Positions 9,027 to 18,315 are shown, counted from the first letter of the stretch. The stretch: 64,000 nt of DNA from Pseudarthrobacter sp. SSS035 (GCF_023273875.1 NZ_CP096882.1:4774001-4838000); one strand, 5' to 3'. A program made the numbers and translations. Notes: a model not told the origin generated them from the letters alone.

Positions 9027-10309
9027 ACGATACGGTGTCCTCTGCCGCAACGGCCGTGCTGGTGCAGAACTGGAGAGGCCGCCACACGGTACCGGCGGGC
9101 GGCCTCTACCCCCACCAGTGGAGTTGGGACTCGGCCTTCATCGCCATCGGCCTGCGGCACATTTCCCCTCGCCGCGCCCAGCAGGAACTGGACTCCCTGT
9201 TCAGTGCCCAATGGGATGACGGGCGGCTCCCGCAGATCGTCTTCGACCCGGCACGGGACGATTATTCTCCCGGTGCTGCGTTTTGGCGTAGCGACCGCAT
9301 TCCCGGATCCCCTGGCGTTCCCACAGCAGGGCTGGTGCAGCCGCCAAACCATGCCTGGGCCACGCTTTTGGTCCATCAGGCTGACCCCGTGGAGTCCCGC
9401 CGGCGCCGTTTCTTGGAACGAGCCTACCCGCGTCTCGTGGCCTGGCATCAGTACCTGTACACACGCCGCCGCTCGCTCGCGTCCGGTCTGGCCGCCGTGG
9501 TGCATCCGTGGGAGAGCGGGATGGACAATTCACCCTACTGGGACGCGCCTTTGGAAAACGTGGCCGGATCTTTCGGACAGGACATCCCGCGTCCGGACCT
9601 GGAGCACGCCGACGCAACGGAACGTCCTTCGAACAGGGAATACGACAAGTACCTTTACATTGCGGCGACGTACCGTGATGCCAATTGCGACGATTCGGAC
9701 GCTGCATGCCCCTTTCGCGTCGAGGACCCCGCCTTCAACGCCCTCTGGGCACGATCCGAACTCGCGTTATCAGTCATCGCCGACGAATTAGGCCGTGTTC
9801 CCGTGTACGACCATCAGGAACGGTCCAAGGAAATCGCTCTCGCCCTCGAGACTCTCTGGGATGAGAACCTCGGCATATATGTGGCCCGGGACGGCATAAC
9901 GGGAGACACCCAGAAGTACAGAACGGTATCCGGCCTCGTACCTCTCCTTTTGCCGGGAATAGGCCACGGGGACGAGCTGGACGCACTCTTGCGTGGCCCG
10001 CACTTCGGGCTCGGGGAGTCCCGGCTCGTGCCAAGCCACGACCTCCTCGCTCCGACGTTCGACGCGTCGAGGTACTGGCGCGGACCATCCTGGTTCAACA
10101 CGGCATGGCTGCTCGTGGAAGCACTGAACACCCGCGGCGCCGCGGCCGACGGCCAAGCCCTGGCAGCGTCCATGGCCGAACTCGCAGGCCGCAATGACTT
10201 CCCTGAATACGTTGACCCGCACACCGGCGAACCTCATGGGACCAGGCTCTTCAGCTGGACAGCCGCACTGTCCCTGGATCTTCAGGTTCGACAAATCGAA
10301 GGAAAATAA
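9023..10309 (+). CDS. MGH1/GH63-like glycoside hydrolase
   Basis: 428 residues of the (alpha/alpha)6-barrel family that includes mannosylglycerate/glucosylglycerate hydrolases and GH63 glucosidases. Visible blocks: YPHQWSWDSAF near residue 30, WDDGRLPQIVF, VHPWESGMDNSPYWD, YRTVSGLVPLLLPG and YWRGPSWFNTAWLL near the C-terminus. It probably releases a sugar from a small glycoside or glycosylglycerate in the cytoplasm, as no signal peptide is seen. The GTG start at 9023 overlaps the upstream stop. The length is typical for bacterial members. The ThuA pseudogene begins four bases after its stop. Confidence 0.87.
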   Translation: MNDTVSSAATAVLVQNWRGRHTVPAGGLYPHQWSWDSAFIAIGLRHISPRRAQQELDSLFSAQWDDGRLPQIVFDPARDDYSPGAAFWRSDRIPGSPGVPTAGLVQPPNHAWATLLVHQADPVESRRRRFLERAYPRLVAWHQYLYTRRRSLASGLAAVVHPWESGMDNSPYWDAPLENVAGSFGQDIPRPDLEHADATERPSNREYDKYLYIAATYRDANCDDSDAACPFRVEDPAFNALWARSELALSVIADELGRVPVYDHQERSKEIALALETLWDENLGIYVARDGITGDTQKYRTVSGLVPLLLPGIGHGDELDALLRGPHFGLGESRLVPSHDLLAPTFDASRYWRGPSWFNTAWLLVEALNTRGAAADGQALAASMAELAGRNDFPEYVDPHTGEPHGTRLFSWTAALSLDLQVRQIEGK

Positions 10310-10313
10310 CAGC

Positions 10314-10820
10314 ATGACATCCACCGCAACACCGCTCCGGATCACGGTGTGGAACGAGAACGTGCACGAGACTTCGCAGCCGGAAATCGCAGCGATCTAC
10401 CCCCACGGCATCCACGGGGCGATCGCCGAAGGCCTCGGGACGGTTCTCGGCACACGGGCCGAAATCCGGACCGCGACACTGGCAGATGCCGAGCACGGCC
10501 TGCCGGAAGAAGTCCTGGCCGCCACGGACGTCCTCCTGTGGTGGGGACACCGCTCCGGGGTCACGTTCACCCGCGGCAACGGAAAGATCTTGTACTTCAG
10601 CCCTGGCGATCAGAAATACCCCATCTACTACCGTCAACAGATCCGGCAAGTCCTGGCCAACGCCGTCCAGTGGGCAGCGCCCGCCAAGGCTCGCTCGCTG
10701 CCATCGCCCGTGCATACCACCCGCATGGCGCAACCTGGCCGGCACATCGGTTCGGAATTCACTTCGGTACCGAACCCGGCCATCCGTCGGATGGTCGCAG
10801 GCCACGATCTCTTGGAGTGA
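10314..10820 (+). pseudogene. ThuA-domain protein with internal in-frame deletion
   Basis: The first 75 residues and the next 45 match the two ends of the ThuA protein at 3378-4139. However, LLWWGHR is followed directly by SGVTFTRGNGKILYFSPGDQ. About 106 residues present in the other copy (AHAEV... to ...GGEIF) are missing, including the VLHSAHFSK core. The reading frame is kept, so a 168-residue product could still be made, but it cannot have the complete fold. Its start is four bases after the MGH1-like gene. The C-terminal 45 residues differ from the other copy. Confidence 0.8.
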
Positions 10821-10975
10821 ACCGGCACCAAGCCGTGCCGACGTCGAAGGCCCGCTGCTCTGGCACTGGCGCGGAACAGACATTGGGCGAGGCAGACCCA
10901 CCTCGTCGACGTCCGCCTGCACTCGATCCACCTCAACCGTCCCGGCAACCCATGCACTGACAGGAATCGAACGAC

Positions 10976-11539
10976 ATGCTTCGGCCCGCATCCCCCGCTA
11001 CGGACACCCCTCAAGTCCGGGGTGTGGTCGTCGAATCAGACGGCAACTGGCCGTCCGGGAGCATTGCGGACGATTTCGAGATGGCCGACATCGTCATGTC
11101 TTCAGTGCGGCAGGGCATGGAGACAGCAGTCAGCACTCATGCGATTGTCCGGCACCATGTCGAGAACCTTCTTTCGGCCTTCGCACTGGCCATATCCACC
11201 CGTGACGAGGACCTTTTGGGCGAACTGATTCGGGGTGTGCAGATCCGGTTTGGGCGGGACATCCACTCAAGCACGGACCCCGGTCCTGAGGGGATAATCG
11301 ACCGGTTCGAAGACCGAAGACGGAGCACGGTCCAGACCGTTAGCAACATAGGCGTCAAACTCTCGGGACGTTGCGCACACTATGTGGCCACCTTCCAGGA
11401 CTGGGATCTTGAATCGGAACCCACATGCACGTCCATTGGTTCCTACGAGGGATGCCTGATCGCCGGACCACAAGTCTGGAGATGGACAGAACACGCGATC
11501 ACGTGGAAGGGCAGAAGAGTTGGGTCGCGATATGGGTGA
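10976..11539 (+). CDS. SnoaL/NTF2-like protein (putative)
   Basis: 187 residues; the central part (HHVENLLSAFALAISTRDEDLLGELI, then GPEGIIDRFEDRR and YEGCLIAGPQVWRW) has the spacing of SnoaL-like or nuclear-transport-factor-2-like domains, which act as small cyclases, isomerases or ligand binders. ATG at 10976 has AGGAA eight bases upstream. It follows the ThuA pseudogene by 155 bp on the same strand and may belong to the sugar cluster. No catalytic residues can be assigned; the family call is tentative. Confidence 0.5.
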   Translation: MLRPASPATDTPQVRGVVVESDGNWPSGSIADDFEMADIVMSSVRQGMETAVSTHAIVRHHVENLLSAFALAISTRDEDLLGELIRGVQIRFGRDIHSSTDPGPEGIIDRFEDRRRSTVQTVSNIGVKLSGRCAHYVATFQDWDLESEPTCTSIGSYEGCLIAGPQVWRWTEHAITWKGRRVGSRYG

Positions 11540-12011
11540 CCGATCTCCGCAGAGAATGCCTGGTCCAGGTCGTCGAGGAACCTCATAGACGATGAGTGAT
11601 ACTTCCTGCCCTGCCTTCGCCGGCGGGGCCGCCGCCCCGGTGATCCCGCCGGGGTCGGCTACTACCTTGCCGCAAAACTGCCTGCGCCCTCCCTTGACCA
11701 GACAACGACACACAGATTCCACCGACCAGACAACAGAGAGCCACCAATGACATCCAATGACTACGTAGCTGCGGCCAGCCGCTACGACACCATGACCTAC
11801 CACCGCACCGGACGCAGCGGGTTGAAGCTGCCCGCACTGTCCCTGGGACTTTGGCAAAACTTCGGAGATACCCGCGCCGTGGAAACACAGCGCGCCATAG
11901 TTCGCCGCGCGTTTGATCTTGGCGTCACCCACTTTGATCTGGCCAACAACTACGGTCCGCCACCCGGATCCGCGGAACAGAACTTCGGCCACCTCTACGC
12001 GCAGGATCTGA

Positions 12012-12014
12012 AAC
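12012..12014. repeat. 3-bp target site duplication (left copy)
   Basis: AAC immediately left of the IS3-family element; the matching copy is at 13305-13307. Deleting the element plus one AAC restores the aldo/keto reductase frame. Confidence 0.85.
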
Positions 12015-12056
12015 TGCGCCCGTCAAGTTTGTGAGACAGCTTGATTGATTTTCTTC

Positions 12057-13006
12057 TTACGCTGCTACGTGGTTGATCGTGTTTTGGTATTCGGCCAGGG
12101 CGCGTGCCGGGGGCAGGCCCTGGTTGTTGGCATGGGGCCTGCGGCGGTTGTACCAGGATTCGATGTATTCCATCACTGCGGTCCTGGCCGCCATGTGGTT
12201 GGGAAAATCGTGGTGGTGGTACATCTCGGTCTTCAGGTGCGAGAAGAACGACTCGGCCACCGCGTTGTCCCAGCACACGCCGACCTCTCCCATGGACTGG
12301 GTGACGCTGTTCGCCGCGCACCAGCTCTGGAACCCGGCAGAGGTGTACTGCGAGCCGCGGTCGCTGTGAAAGACCGCCCCGCCGGGGTGAAGCCGGCCAT
12401 GGTCACGTGCCATGCTGAGCGCGTCAATGATCAACGAGGTGCGCATATGGGAGGCCATCGACCAGCCCACAACCATCAGGGTCGCCAGATCGATCACGGT
12501 GGCCAGGTATAGCCATCCGGAGCCCGTTTGCAGGTAGGTGATGTCCCCGGCCATCCTTGTTCCCGGCACGGTGGCGGTGAAGTCACGGTTGCCGTCACCG
12601 TCCTGCATGTGGTTGCGGATGTGCCCGGTCCTGGCGGCCGGGTCCACGACCGTGGTCTTCTTCCACGCTCGCATCCGCACCGCCCGCAGGCCCTGCTTTT
12701 TCATGATCGCACCCACCGTGCTCGGGGCCACCGGGACGCCCTCATGGCCCAGGATCGTGGTGATCTGGTCCCTGCCGGCCATGCCCTTCTCGCGTCCAAA
12801 CACGCGCTTCACCTCCACGGTCAGTTTGTTGTGGCGGACCTGTGTCGGGGTCGGTTCCTTCGGCGTCGTCCAGCGGTTGTACGAGGACCTGGGGACCTTC
12901 AGCTGCTGGCACATCCAGTCGATCTTGTAGTTGGCCTTCTCCTGCCGGATAAACGCGTAGTAGTCGTCTATCGTTGCTTCGCGGCGAAGAAGGCGCTGAC
13001 TTTTCC
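12057..13006 (-). CDS. IS3-family transposase OrfB (by -1 frameshift)
   Basis: About 316 residues in the -1 frame relative to OrfA. It contains the HTH_21-like region (VRHNKLTVEVKRVFG, GRDQITTILGHEGV) and the integrase core with its DDE residues: D in AGDITYLQT, D in HSDRGSQYTS, and E in DNAVAESFFSHLKTE. The C-terminus has the usual YIESWYNRRRPH. It has no start of its own with a good site, so expression is expected through the slippery sequence at 13001-13007. No internal stop is seen. Confidence 0.92.
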
Positions 13007-13258
13007 CAGGAACTCGATTTCTCGTTTCAGCTCGGCGTTCTCGGCCTGCAGCGCCTTGTACTTCGCCCACTCCACCGGGCCCGGCTCATCGGCGGCGACG
13101 TCGGGATGCTCTTCCTTCCAGACCCGCACCCAATTCCCCAACGTCCCTTCATTGACCCCTATTTCGGCCGCGACCTGGACCACAGGACGGCCCGAGGAAA
13201 TCGCCAGCTCAATGGCCTCGGCCTTGAACTCCGGGCTGAATTTACGACGGCTAGACAT
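12968..13258 (-). CDS. IS3-family transposase OrfA
   Basis: 96 residues: a helix-turn-helix domain (MSSRRKFSPEFKAEAIELA, then VNEGTLGNWVRVW) followed by a leucine-rich coiled coil (ALQAENAELKREIEFL). It binds the element's inverted repeats. Near the end, TTTTCCC at 13001-13007 reads GGGAAAA on the coding strand. In the OrfA frame this is the slippery heptamer G GGA AAA, which permits a -1 shift into OrfB to make the fused OrfAB transposase. Without the shift, OrfA stops at 12968. Confidence 0.92.
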   Translation of the reverse strand: MSSRRKFSPEFKAEAIELAISSGRPVVQVAAEIGVNEGTLGNWVRVWKEEHPDVAADEPGPVEWAKYKALQAENAELKREIEFLGKVSAFFAAKQR

Positions 13259-14227
13259 GAAACAGATTCTCCTAAACCCTGTCTCAAATCACCATACGGG
13301 CGCAAACCGTACCGGGATGAAATAATTGTCTCCACGAAGGCCGGCCATGCCATGCACAACGGCCCCTACGGTGATGGGGGATCCCGGAAGTACCTGCTGT
13401 CCTCCCTGGACGCCAGCCTGAACAGGATGGGCCTGGACTACGTCGATATTTTCTATCACCACCGGCCGGACTCCGATACCCCCCTTGAAGAGTCCATGGG
13501 GGCCCTGGCCACCGCCGTCCAGCAGGGCAAGGCCCTGTACGTGGGCATTTCCAACTACACCCCGGAGCAGACCAGGGCCGCCGCCGCCGCACTGGCAGAG
13601 TACAAGGTGCCGCTGCTGATCCACCAGCCGAGGTACTCCATGTTCAACCGCCACGTTGAAGACGGGCTCCTTCCCGTCCTGGACGAGGTAGGGGCAGGTA
13701 GCATCGTCTTCTCCCCGCTGGCGCAGGGGCTGCTCACGGACCGCTATCTCGAGGGCACCGTCCCGGCCGAATCCCGCGCAGCCAGCAGCCAGTTCTTCCT
13801 CGAAGACCGGGTGGATGAGACCTACCTCTCCCGTGCCCGGGCGCTGAATGAGATCGCACGGGGCCGCGGCCAGACATTGGCCCAGCTGGCCCTGACCTGG
13901 GTTCTGCGCCACCCCCAGGTAACCTCAGCCCTGATCGGCGCAAGCTCAGTAGCCCAGCTGGAACAGAACGTCGCCGCGCTGGGCGCCCCGGAACTCTCAA
14001 CCGAAGAGATCAGCGCCATCGATGAATATGCCGTAGACGGAACCGGCCGCTAGAAGTCTGCTGAATTGGTAGGGTCTTGCCGGTGCCTTCTGGCTCTGCT
14101 TGCTCGTGGGGTGGCGGATGCTGGCCGCGATGAGCGGTTCGCTGGCTTCCAATCAATGTCCGGGAAGGCTGTTGGGGGCCGCGCGATGATGGCCCCGTGA
14201 GGGCTTGCTGGATGTTGCGCGGGGCGG

Positions 14228-14280
14228 TGGCTGGTTACTGCGTGGGGTGGTGGCTGGTTACTGCGTGGGGTGGTGGCTGG
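14228..14280. repeat. 23-bp tandem repeat
   Basis: GTGGCTGGTTACTGCGTGG plus GGTG is present twice in tandem with a partial third unit. It lies at the degraded end of a transposase remnant and is probably a replication-slippage product. Confidence 0.6.
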
Positions 14281-14580
14281 CCGGCCGGTTCAGGCAGGGC
14301 CCAGGTCCCGTTGCTGTCCCGTAGCCCGAGGTTGAGCAGCCTGCTCAAATTCCGGCCGGCGATTCGCAGGTGCAGCCAGGCGTTGGACCGCTCGACCATG
14401 GTCCGGTGGGCCCGGTAGTCCTCCTGGAACCGGGGGTCCGCGGCGCGTTTACGGTGTCCGCGCTGCAATGTCTCGTGCTCGTCGGGTGATCTTCCGTCCC
14501 CGCGCCGCGGTCACGGAAAGCCCCTGCTCGGGGCCACCGAAGAGGGCGAACACAGCCACCGAGAAACGGCTTCTTCATAT
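14235..14580 (-). pseudogene. Transposase C-terminal remnant (DDE type)
   Basis: Minus-strand codons give QRGHRKRAADPRFQEDYRAH, TMVERSNAWLHLRIAGRNLSR and LLNLGLRDSNGTWAL. This is the end of a DDE transposase of the IS1182-like kind, where the MVERS glutamate is the last catalytic residue. The segment between MVERS and LHLRIAG is shorter than usual, and the upstream part (14345-14578) is in another frame. Only this fragment remains. Confidence 0.6.
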
Positions 14581-14717
14581 GCCAGCTCCGCAGGGTAGCA
14601 ACTGTCCCGTCTGACGTGAAAATAGGCAGTGATGTGAGGCTGGCAGCGATGGGAGGAGCACGCGGGTGGATGGACCGTCGTCGTGGGCGGTCTCCTGTAG
14701 GTTTCGGTCTTGGCGTA

Positions 14718-15423
14718 TTACATCGTCAGGACGATGGGTTTGAGCTCGACCTCGTAGCCAAGCTGGTGCAGCTGGCTGATCGCCTTGCGTCGGGTTCTGC
14801 TTTCATGGGTTCGCTTAAAATGGTCTGCTCCCAGGTCTTCGAATACGGTCCCGGTGGTGAGCATGTGCCAGATCGCGGTGATCAGTGAGTGCTCTACCGC
14901 TACCAGTGCCCTCATCGGTCCCCTGCGTGAGGTGAGCCTCTTGTAGCGTGCCTGGAAATAGGTGCCGTCGGTCCGGGACGCTGCCATCGCGGCTATGCCG
15001 AGGGCGGCCTTCAGATGGGAATTTCCCGGCCGGGCCCGAGGTACCCAGGGTCTTGCTTGCCACGGAGGTGAACTTGATACACGCATCTTCGAGCAGCTTC
15101 TCCAGCCGCTGGATTTCCCGGGTCCTTTCCGTAACGAACGTCGTCCTGGACCGGGTAAGGTCACGCAGGACACGGATATACTCCGGCGGGACAAAGGATC
15201 CGCGCACGAGGCCGTGAGCGCCCAGTTCGGCCAGCCAATGGGCGTCGGAAACGTCCGTCTTCCGGCCCGGAAGATTCCTGGCGTGGCGGGCATTGACCAG
15301 CATGACATTGAGTTCGGGGTCGAGGATGAAATGGAACGGTTTCCAGTCGGGTAGCCGGGGCGCATTGCTGCGCCCCGGCCCCCTCAGAACCGGCCGTGCC
15401 CGTTTTCCAGGCAACCGGCTCAA
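14718..15423 (-). pseudogene. IS110-family transposase remnant
   Basis: Two frames together give pieces of an IS110-type transposase. The first (from 15423) has NVMLVNARHARNLPGRKTDV, SDAHWLAELGAHGLVRGSFV and RVLRDLTRSRTTFVTER, with the DEDD-type Asp in KTDVSDAHW. After SVASKTLGTSG the homology jumps to the C-terminal block (SHLKAALGIAAMAAS, GTYFQARYKRL) in the other frame, ending at 14718. The N-terminus, roughly 100 central residues and the reading frame are lost. Confidence 0.75.
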
Positions 15424-15479
15424 GCAAGTCCCATTGGGCGGTCAGGTCAGGACCGCAGAAGCACTGGTCCACTGTTCGT

Positions 15480-15778
15480 TCCGTCTGGTTGACGGGTTCG
15501 GCAGTGGGTGTGGATGAGACGGATGGTGCTGGTCTCCGTTTCCCCGGGCGTCGTGGCGAGGGCAAGCGCTTCGCGGGAGACCGCTTGCGGATTGCTGCGC
15601 GGAGCTTGCGCCATTCGGTGATTTGGGAGGAATACAAGCCCTCGCGGCGCAGGTAAGCCCCGCCGCCGGTGCCGTCGTCACAGGCTTGCTGGTACGCATC
15701 CAAGTACGCCAATTTTTGTGCCGGAGTGAAAGACCTACGAGGGGTCGGGCCACCGGCCCTGGGGCCAGGCTTGCTCAT
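15480..15778 (-). pseudogene. Transposase HTH N-terminal remnant (IS3-like)
   Basis: From ATG at 15778 the minus strand encodes MSKPGPRAGG, then FTPAQKLAYLDAYQQACDDG and AYLRREGLYSSQITEWRKL. This is the N-terminal DNA-binding part typical of actinobacterial IS3-type transposases. The sequence loses similarity after about 75 residues and runs into the IS110-like remnant. A ribosome site (GGGAG) precedes the ATG. Confidence 0.6.
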
Positions 15779-15865
15779 GGACCCATTCTCCCGTGGCGGG
15801 GAAATTGCGGAGATTGACATTAGTGGTGATCCTGGTTCTCGCCCTACGAATTAGACGAAGTTGCT

Positions 15866-16640
15866 ATGAGGTACTGGCCTCACCCAACCCTGACACGTAG
15901 GGCGACGGCACGTAGCCTTGCCCGCCTGTTCCGTGGCGGGACATTCGCCCAGGAAGTCGCCGACAACCTGCTCAGCAGGAACGGCATCGAGGATGCCGAT
16001 GCAGCCTTCGCGCGCATGGAAGTGGCTACTTAGTCCAGGTCGACCTTGGCAATGATGGCTTCGTGTGGCGGGAGGCGACAACGCTCGGAATGCACTGGCC
16101 ATGGCCAGTTTTTGGAACCGATCAGAAGAAAAACAGTCCACCGGTTGGTGGCTGGGATGCTGGAGCGTGCCCGCGAATACAACGCCGACGCCACCGAAAC
16201 CGCTCTATGTGGAGCGGCTAAGGATTTTCGGAAGCTATCTGGACCCACAGATCTACGCGCTTGGCGATGTCGACGTCGAACTGTCCTTCGGCATGCGCAC
16301 GAGAGATCACAAGAGGATCAGCGCCTACACCCGCGGCAGCGGCAGAGCCTACTGTAGCGAGGGTCATGAGAGGTGGGCAGCCAGCGTGACGCCGGGTGGA
16401 AGACTCACGACCAGCTCCACCGGCCATGGAATGCTGGCTCTCGGAATTACCCGACGCTACGGGCGCAACACCATGCATCCGGACTACTTGGTCATTCCTC
16501 ACCAAGAGATCACCAGGTGGCGAGGCCAGTGTGAGGGCTGCTGGCATGGAGAATTCTGGAAACGCGTCGACTCGCGCTCTCTGATTCCCATAGTTATTAG
16601 GCACCACGTCCCCGACTCGACGGAGAGGGAATACTGCTAA
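15866..16640 (+). pseudogene. Decayed HTH-nucleotidyltransferase gene
   Basis: Pieces of one protein lie in three plus-strand frames. The first is an N-terminal region, ARSLARLFRGGTFAQEVADN, from ATG at 15866. The next is IRRKTVHRLVAGMLERAREY near 16110-16180. The last is LYVERLRIFGSYLDP followed by GDVDVELSFGMRTRDHKR near 16200-16320, the GSx(n)DxD motif of MNT-type nucleotidyltransferases. At least three frameshifts separate them, and a stop at 16031-16033 ends the first frame. After about 16335 the sequence is unfamiliar, although a frame stays open to 16640. The original protein was probably a plasmid-borne nucleotidyltransferase of unknown target. Confidence 0.55.
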
Positions 16641-17734
16641 TGAGCTGGACGCGGGGTCAGGTATTCGCGTAATCCTGGGATTGCGAAGTCGACAAGCCCG
16701 TGTCCTGCAGGCTCTATGAGCCCGGCGTCCACCAGGCGGGTTCGGTAGTTGCCCACGGCGTTGGGCCGCATACCCGTTCGTTTGCCGATATCGGTGGTTG
16801 AGGAAGGCCCGGAGTCCTCCGCCATGGCCTGCAGGAAGTCCCGATCCCTCCCGGACGTTGTGGACAGTGCAGCTTCGATGACCACGCGTTCGTTTCTGCG
16901 GCGGGCAGCCGTGACTGCCTGGTCCACAGCCGCAGCGTCCAGGCCTCCAGAGGCCCTTTCCGCTTCTTGCCAGAGGTAGTAGCCGACCAGCTGGATCAGG
17001 AAGGGATAGCCGCCGGTGGCTTCTGCCGCTTTCCTTGCCAACTCGGGGCCGAGAGTCTTCCCTGCACCTTCAAATGTTTCGGTAAAGGAGCGTTCGACTT
17101 CGGCGATCGAAGCTGCGTGGAGGTCGATGCGGTCCGCTCTGCGCAAGAACGTGGCAACGCCCTCATTGAGCAGGTCGGAGACCGCGGCAGGAAGGCCGGC
17201 AAAAATAAGCCCGATGGGCAGTCCGTCACGGATGAAGTGCTGTACGTCGGCTGCGAGTTGGGACAATTCCTTGCGATCAGCGGCATGGATCTCGTCAACA
17301 GTGATGACCAGGCCGGTGCCCCGCTGCGCCAGCAGACGCAAAAGCTCCGAACCACGGACACGCCAGTCAACCTGCTCCTCAGGAGCCAGTTGGGTCGTAA
17401 CAGCGAAGCCGGCAACCGACAACGCCGTGACACGCCGGCCCGTGGGCCCATCGCCCAGTTCATTGGTCAGCCGCCGCATTGCCTCACCAATCCGGCCCAG
17501 AAACCCTCCCGTAGCCGTCTCCGAAACAACCGCCCAGCCGCTACCTATAGCAAGATCTTCGGCTGCGCCGAGCATCACAGTCTTGCCGATACCCCGGGCT
17601 CCGGTGAAGATGGTCAAAAGGCCTGGGGCCCCCGAACCGATGCGGAGGCCGTAAGCGAACTCGTCCAGCACTCCCCCACGCCCAACCAGATCAGGCGGAG
17701 TCGCCCCCGCTGTGGGGCGAAACGGGTTTTCCAT
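16637..17734 (-). CDS. AAA/STAND-type ATP-binding protein
   Basis: 365 residues. A Walker A motif (GARGIGKT) lies near residue 45 and a Walker B-like motif (GLVITVDEIH) near 140. The C-terminus looks like a winged helix (SSTTDIGKRTGMRPNAVGNYRTRLVDAG). The architecture is that of the archaeal-ATPase-like group often found alone on plasmids; its function is unknown. The ATG at 17734 is followed upstream by four TGTGAAT-like units (17744-17778), suggesting self-regulation. It is complete although it sits among decayed genes. Its stop overlaps the end of the nucleotidyltransferase pseudogene on the other strand. Confidence 0.8.
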   Translation of the reverse strand: MENPFRPTAGATPPDLVGRGGVLDEFAYGLRIGSGAPGLLTIFTGARGIGKTVMLGAAEDLAIGSGWAVVSETATGGFLGRIGEAMRRLTNELGDGPTGRRVTALSVAGFAVTTQLAPEEQVDWRVRGSELLRLLAQRGTGLVITVDEIHAADRKELSQLAADVQHFIRDGLPIGLIFAGLPAAVSDLLNEGVATFLRRADRIDLHAASIAEVERSFTETFEGAGKTLGPELARKAAEATGGYPFLIQLVGYYLWQEAERASGGLDAAAVDQAVTAARRRNERVVIEAALSTTSGRDRDFLQAMAEDSGPSSTTDIGKRTGMRPNAVGNYRTRLVDAGLIEPAGHGLVDFAIPGLREYLTPRPAH

Positions 17735-17743
17735 GAGCGCTCC

Positions 17744-17778
17744 TGTGAATGTCTATGAATCTTGTGAATCTTGTGAAT
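17744..17778. promoter_or_regulatory. Phased TGTGAAT direct repeats upstream of the ATPase gene
   Basis: Four short units begin at 17744 (TGTGAAT), 17754 (TATGAAT), 17763 (TGTGAAT) and 17772 (TGTGAAT), about one helical turn apart, directly in front of the ATPase start at 17734. Such phasing suits cooperative protein binding. Confidence 0.5.
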
Positions 17779-17899
17779 TTCACTCTATCAGCTTGGTGCC
17801 GTGCTAACCCTGTGGCTGTGCGTCCGGGTCCCGACCAGGTCCAATCCCGCCGCAACTAAAACAAGCCGGGAGCGATGCACGAGGTGAATGTACTTGGCC

Positions 17900-18109
17900 T
17901 CAGGCGTCGGGGTTATGACCAAGGACGCGGAGAAGGTCGCGGGTTGTCATGCTCAGCTGTTCGAACCAGTGCTGATAGAACAGGGCCGTCATCTGTTGCG
18001 GAGGGGTGTCGTCGATTTCGTGGAGCATTTGTAGAGCCTCGCGAATAGCTGCCTCATCTGAGGCCAGCTCAGGATCAGGCCGGCGTGCCTGTTCCTCCGA
18101 ATTTTCCAT
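17900..18109 (-). CDS. Small acidic hypothetical protein
   Basis: 69 residues (MENSEEQARRPDPELASDEA... ending VLGHNPDA), acidic and predicted helical, with no recognised domain. The ATG at 18109 has an excellent ribosome site, GGAAGGA with a nine-base spacer, so this short reading frame is probably real. It lies downstream of the DUF4913 fragment on the same strand and may be a relic of the same plasmid transfer region. Confidence 0.55.
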   Translation of the reverse strand: MENSEEQARRPDPELASDEAAIREALQMLHEIDDTPPQQMTALFYQHWFEQLSMTTRDLLRVLGHNPDA

Positions 18110-18315
18110 GCCAGCAAATCCTTCCATCTTGTGAAGCCACTGGGATTGGTGCCCGGACCTCCAGCGAGTCAGGTTCGGCCCATTGAGCGAGGCCACGCTG
18201 GCACGGCAACGACCGTACCACGACAGGTTTAGCGGTTGGGCCGTTCTTGGTTTTCTGGGCCTCGAGTGCGGCGCCGGAGCTGGTCTTCCGGGCCTCTTGT
18301 TGCCGGTGGCCGGTC

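Larger units (their letters stand above)
12015..13304 (-). mobile_element. Intact IS3-family insertion sequence, 1290 bp
   Basis: The element splits the aldo/keto reductase gene. Its ends are imperfect inverted repeats beginning TGCGCCCGT at 12015 and ending ACGGGCGCA at 13304, with a shared inner GAGACAG. A 3-bp target duplication, AAC, flanks it (12012-12014 and 13305-13307). It holds orfA and orfB on the minus strand with a slippery site between them. The open frames and exact duplication suggest it is functional. Confidence 0.92.
11747..14053 (+). pseudogene. Aldo/keto reductase interrupted by an IS3-family element
   Basis: The 5' part (11747-12014) encodes the start of an aldo/keto reductase of the YghZ/glyceraldehyde-3-phosphate-reductase-like group: TYHRTGRSGLKLPALSLG, then VTHFDLANNYGPPPGSAE with catalytic Asp and Tyr. 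The 3' part (13305-14053) continues with KPYRDEIIVSTKAG to the end, including GISNYTPEQ and QPRYSMFNR. Removing the insertion and one copy of AAC restores AQDLKPYRDE without any other lesion. The insertion is therefore recent, and before it the gene was intact, probably reducing an aldehyde or keto-sugar in the carbohydrate pathway. Confidence 0.92.

Noticed and set aside
14228..14280. Iteron-type replication origin
   Set aside because: Only 2.3 units at the ragged end of a transposase remnant, with no rep gene nearby.
17744..17778. CRISPR-like array from short phased repeats
   Set aside because: Units are only 7 bp with 9-10-bp periods, with no spacers of CRISPR length and no cas genes nearby.
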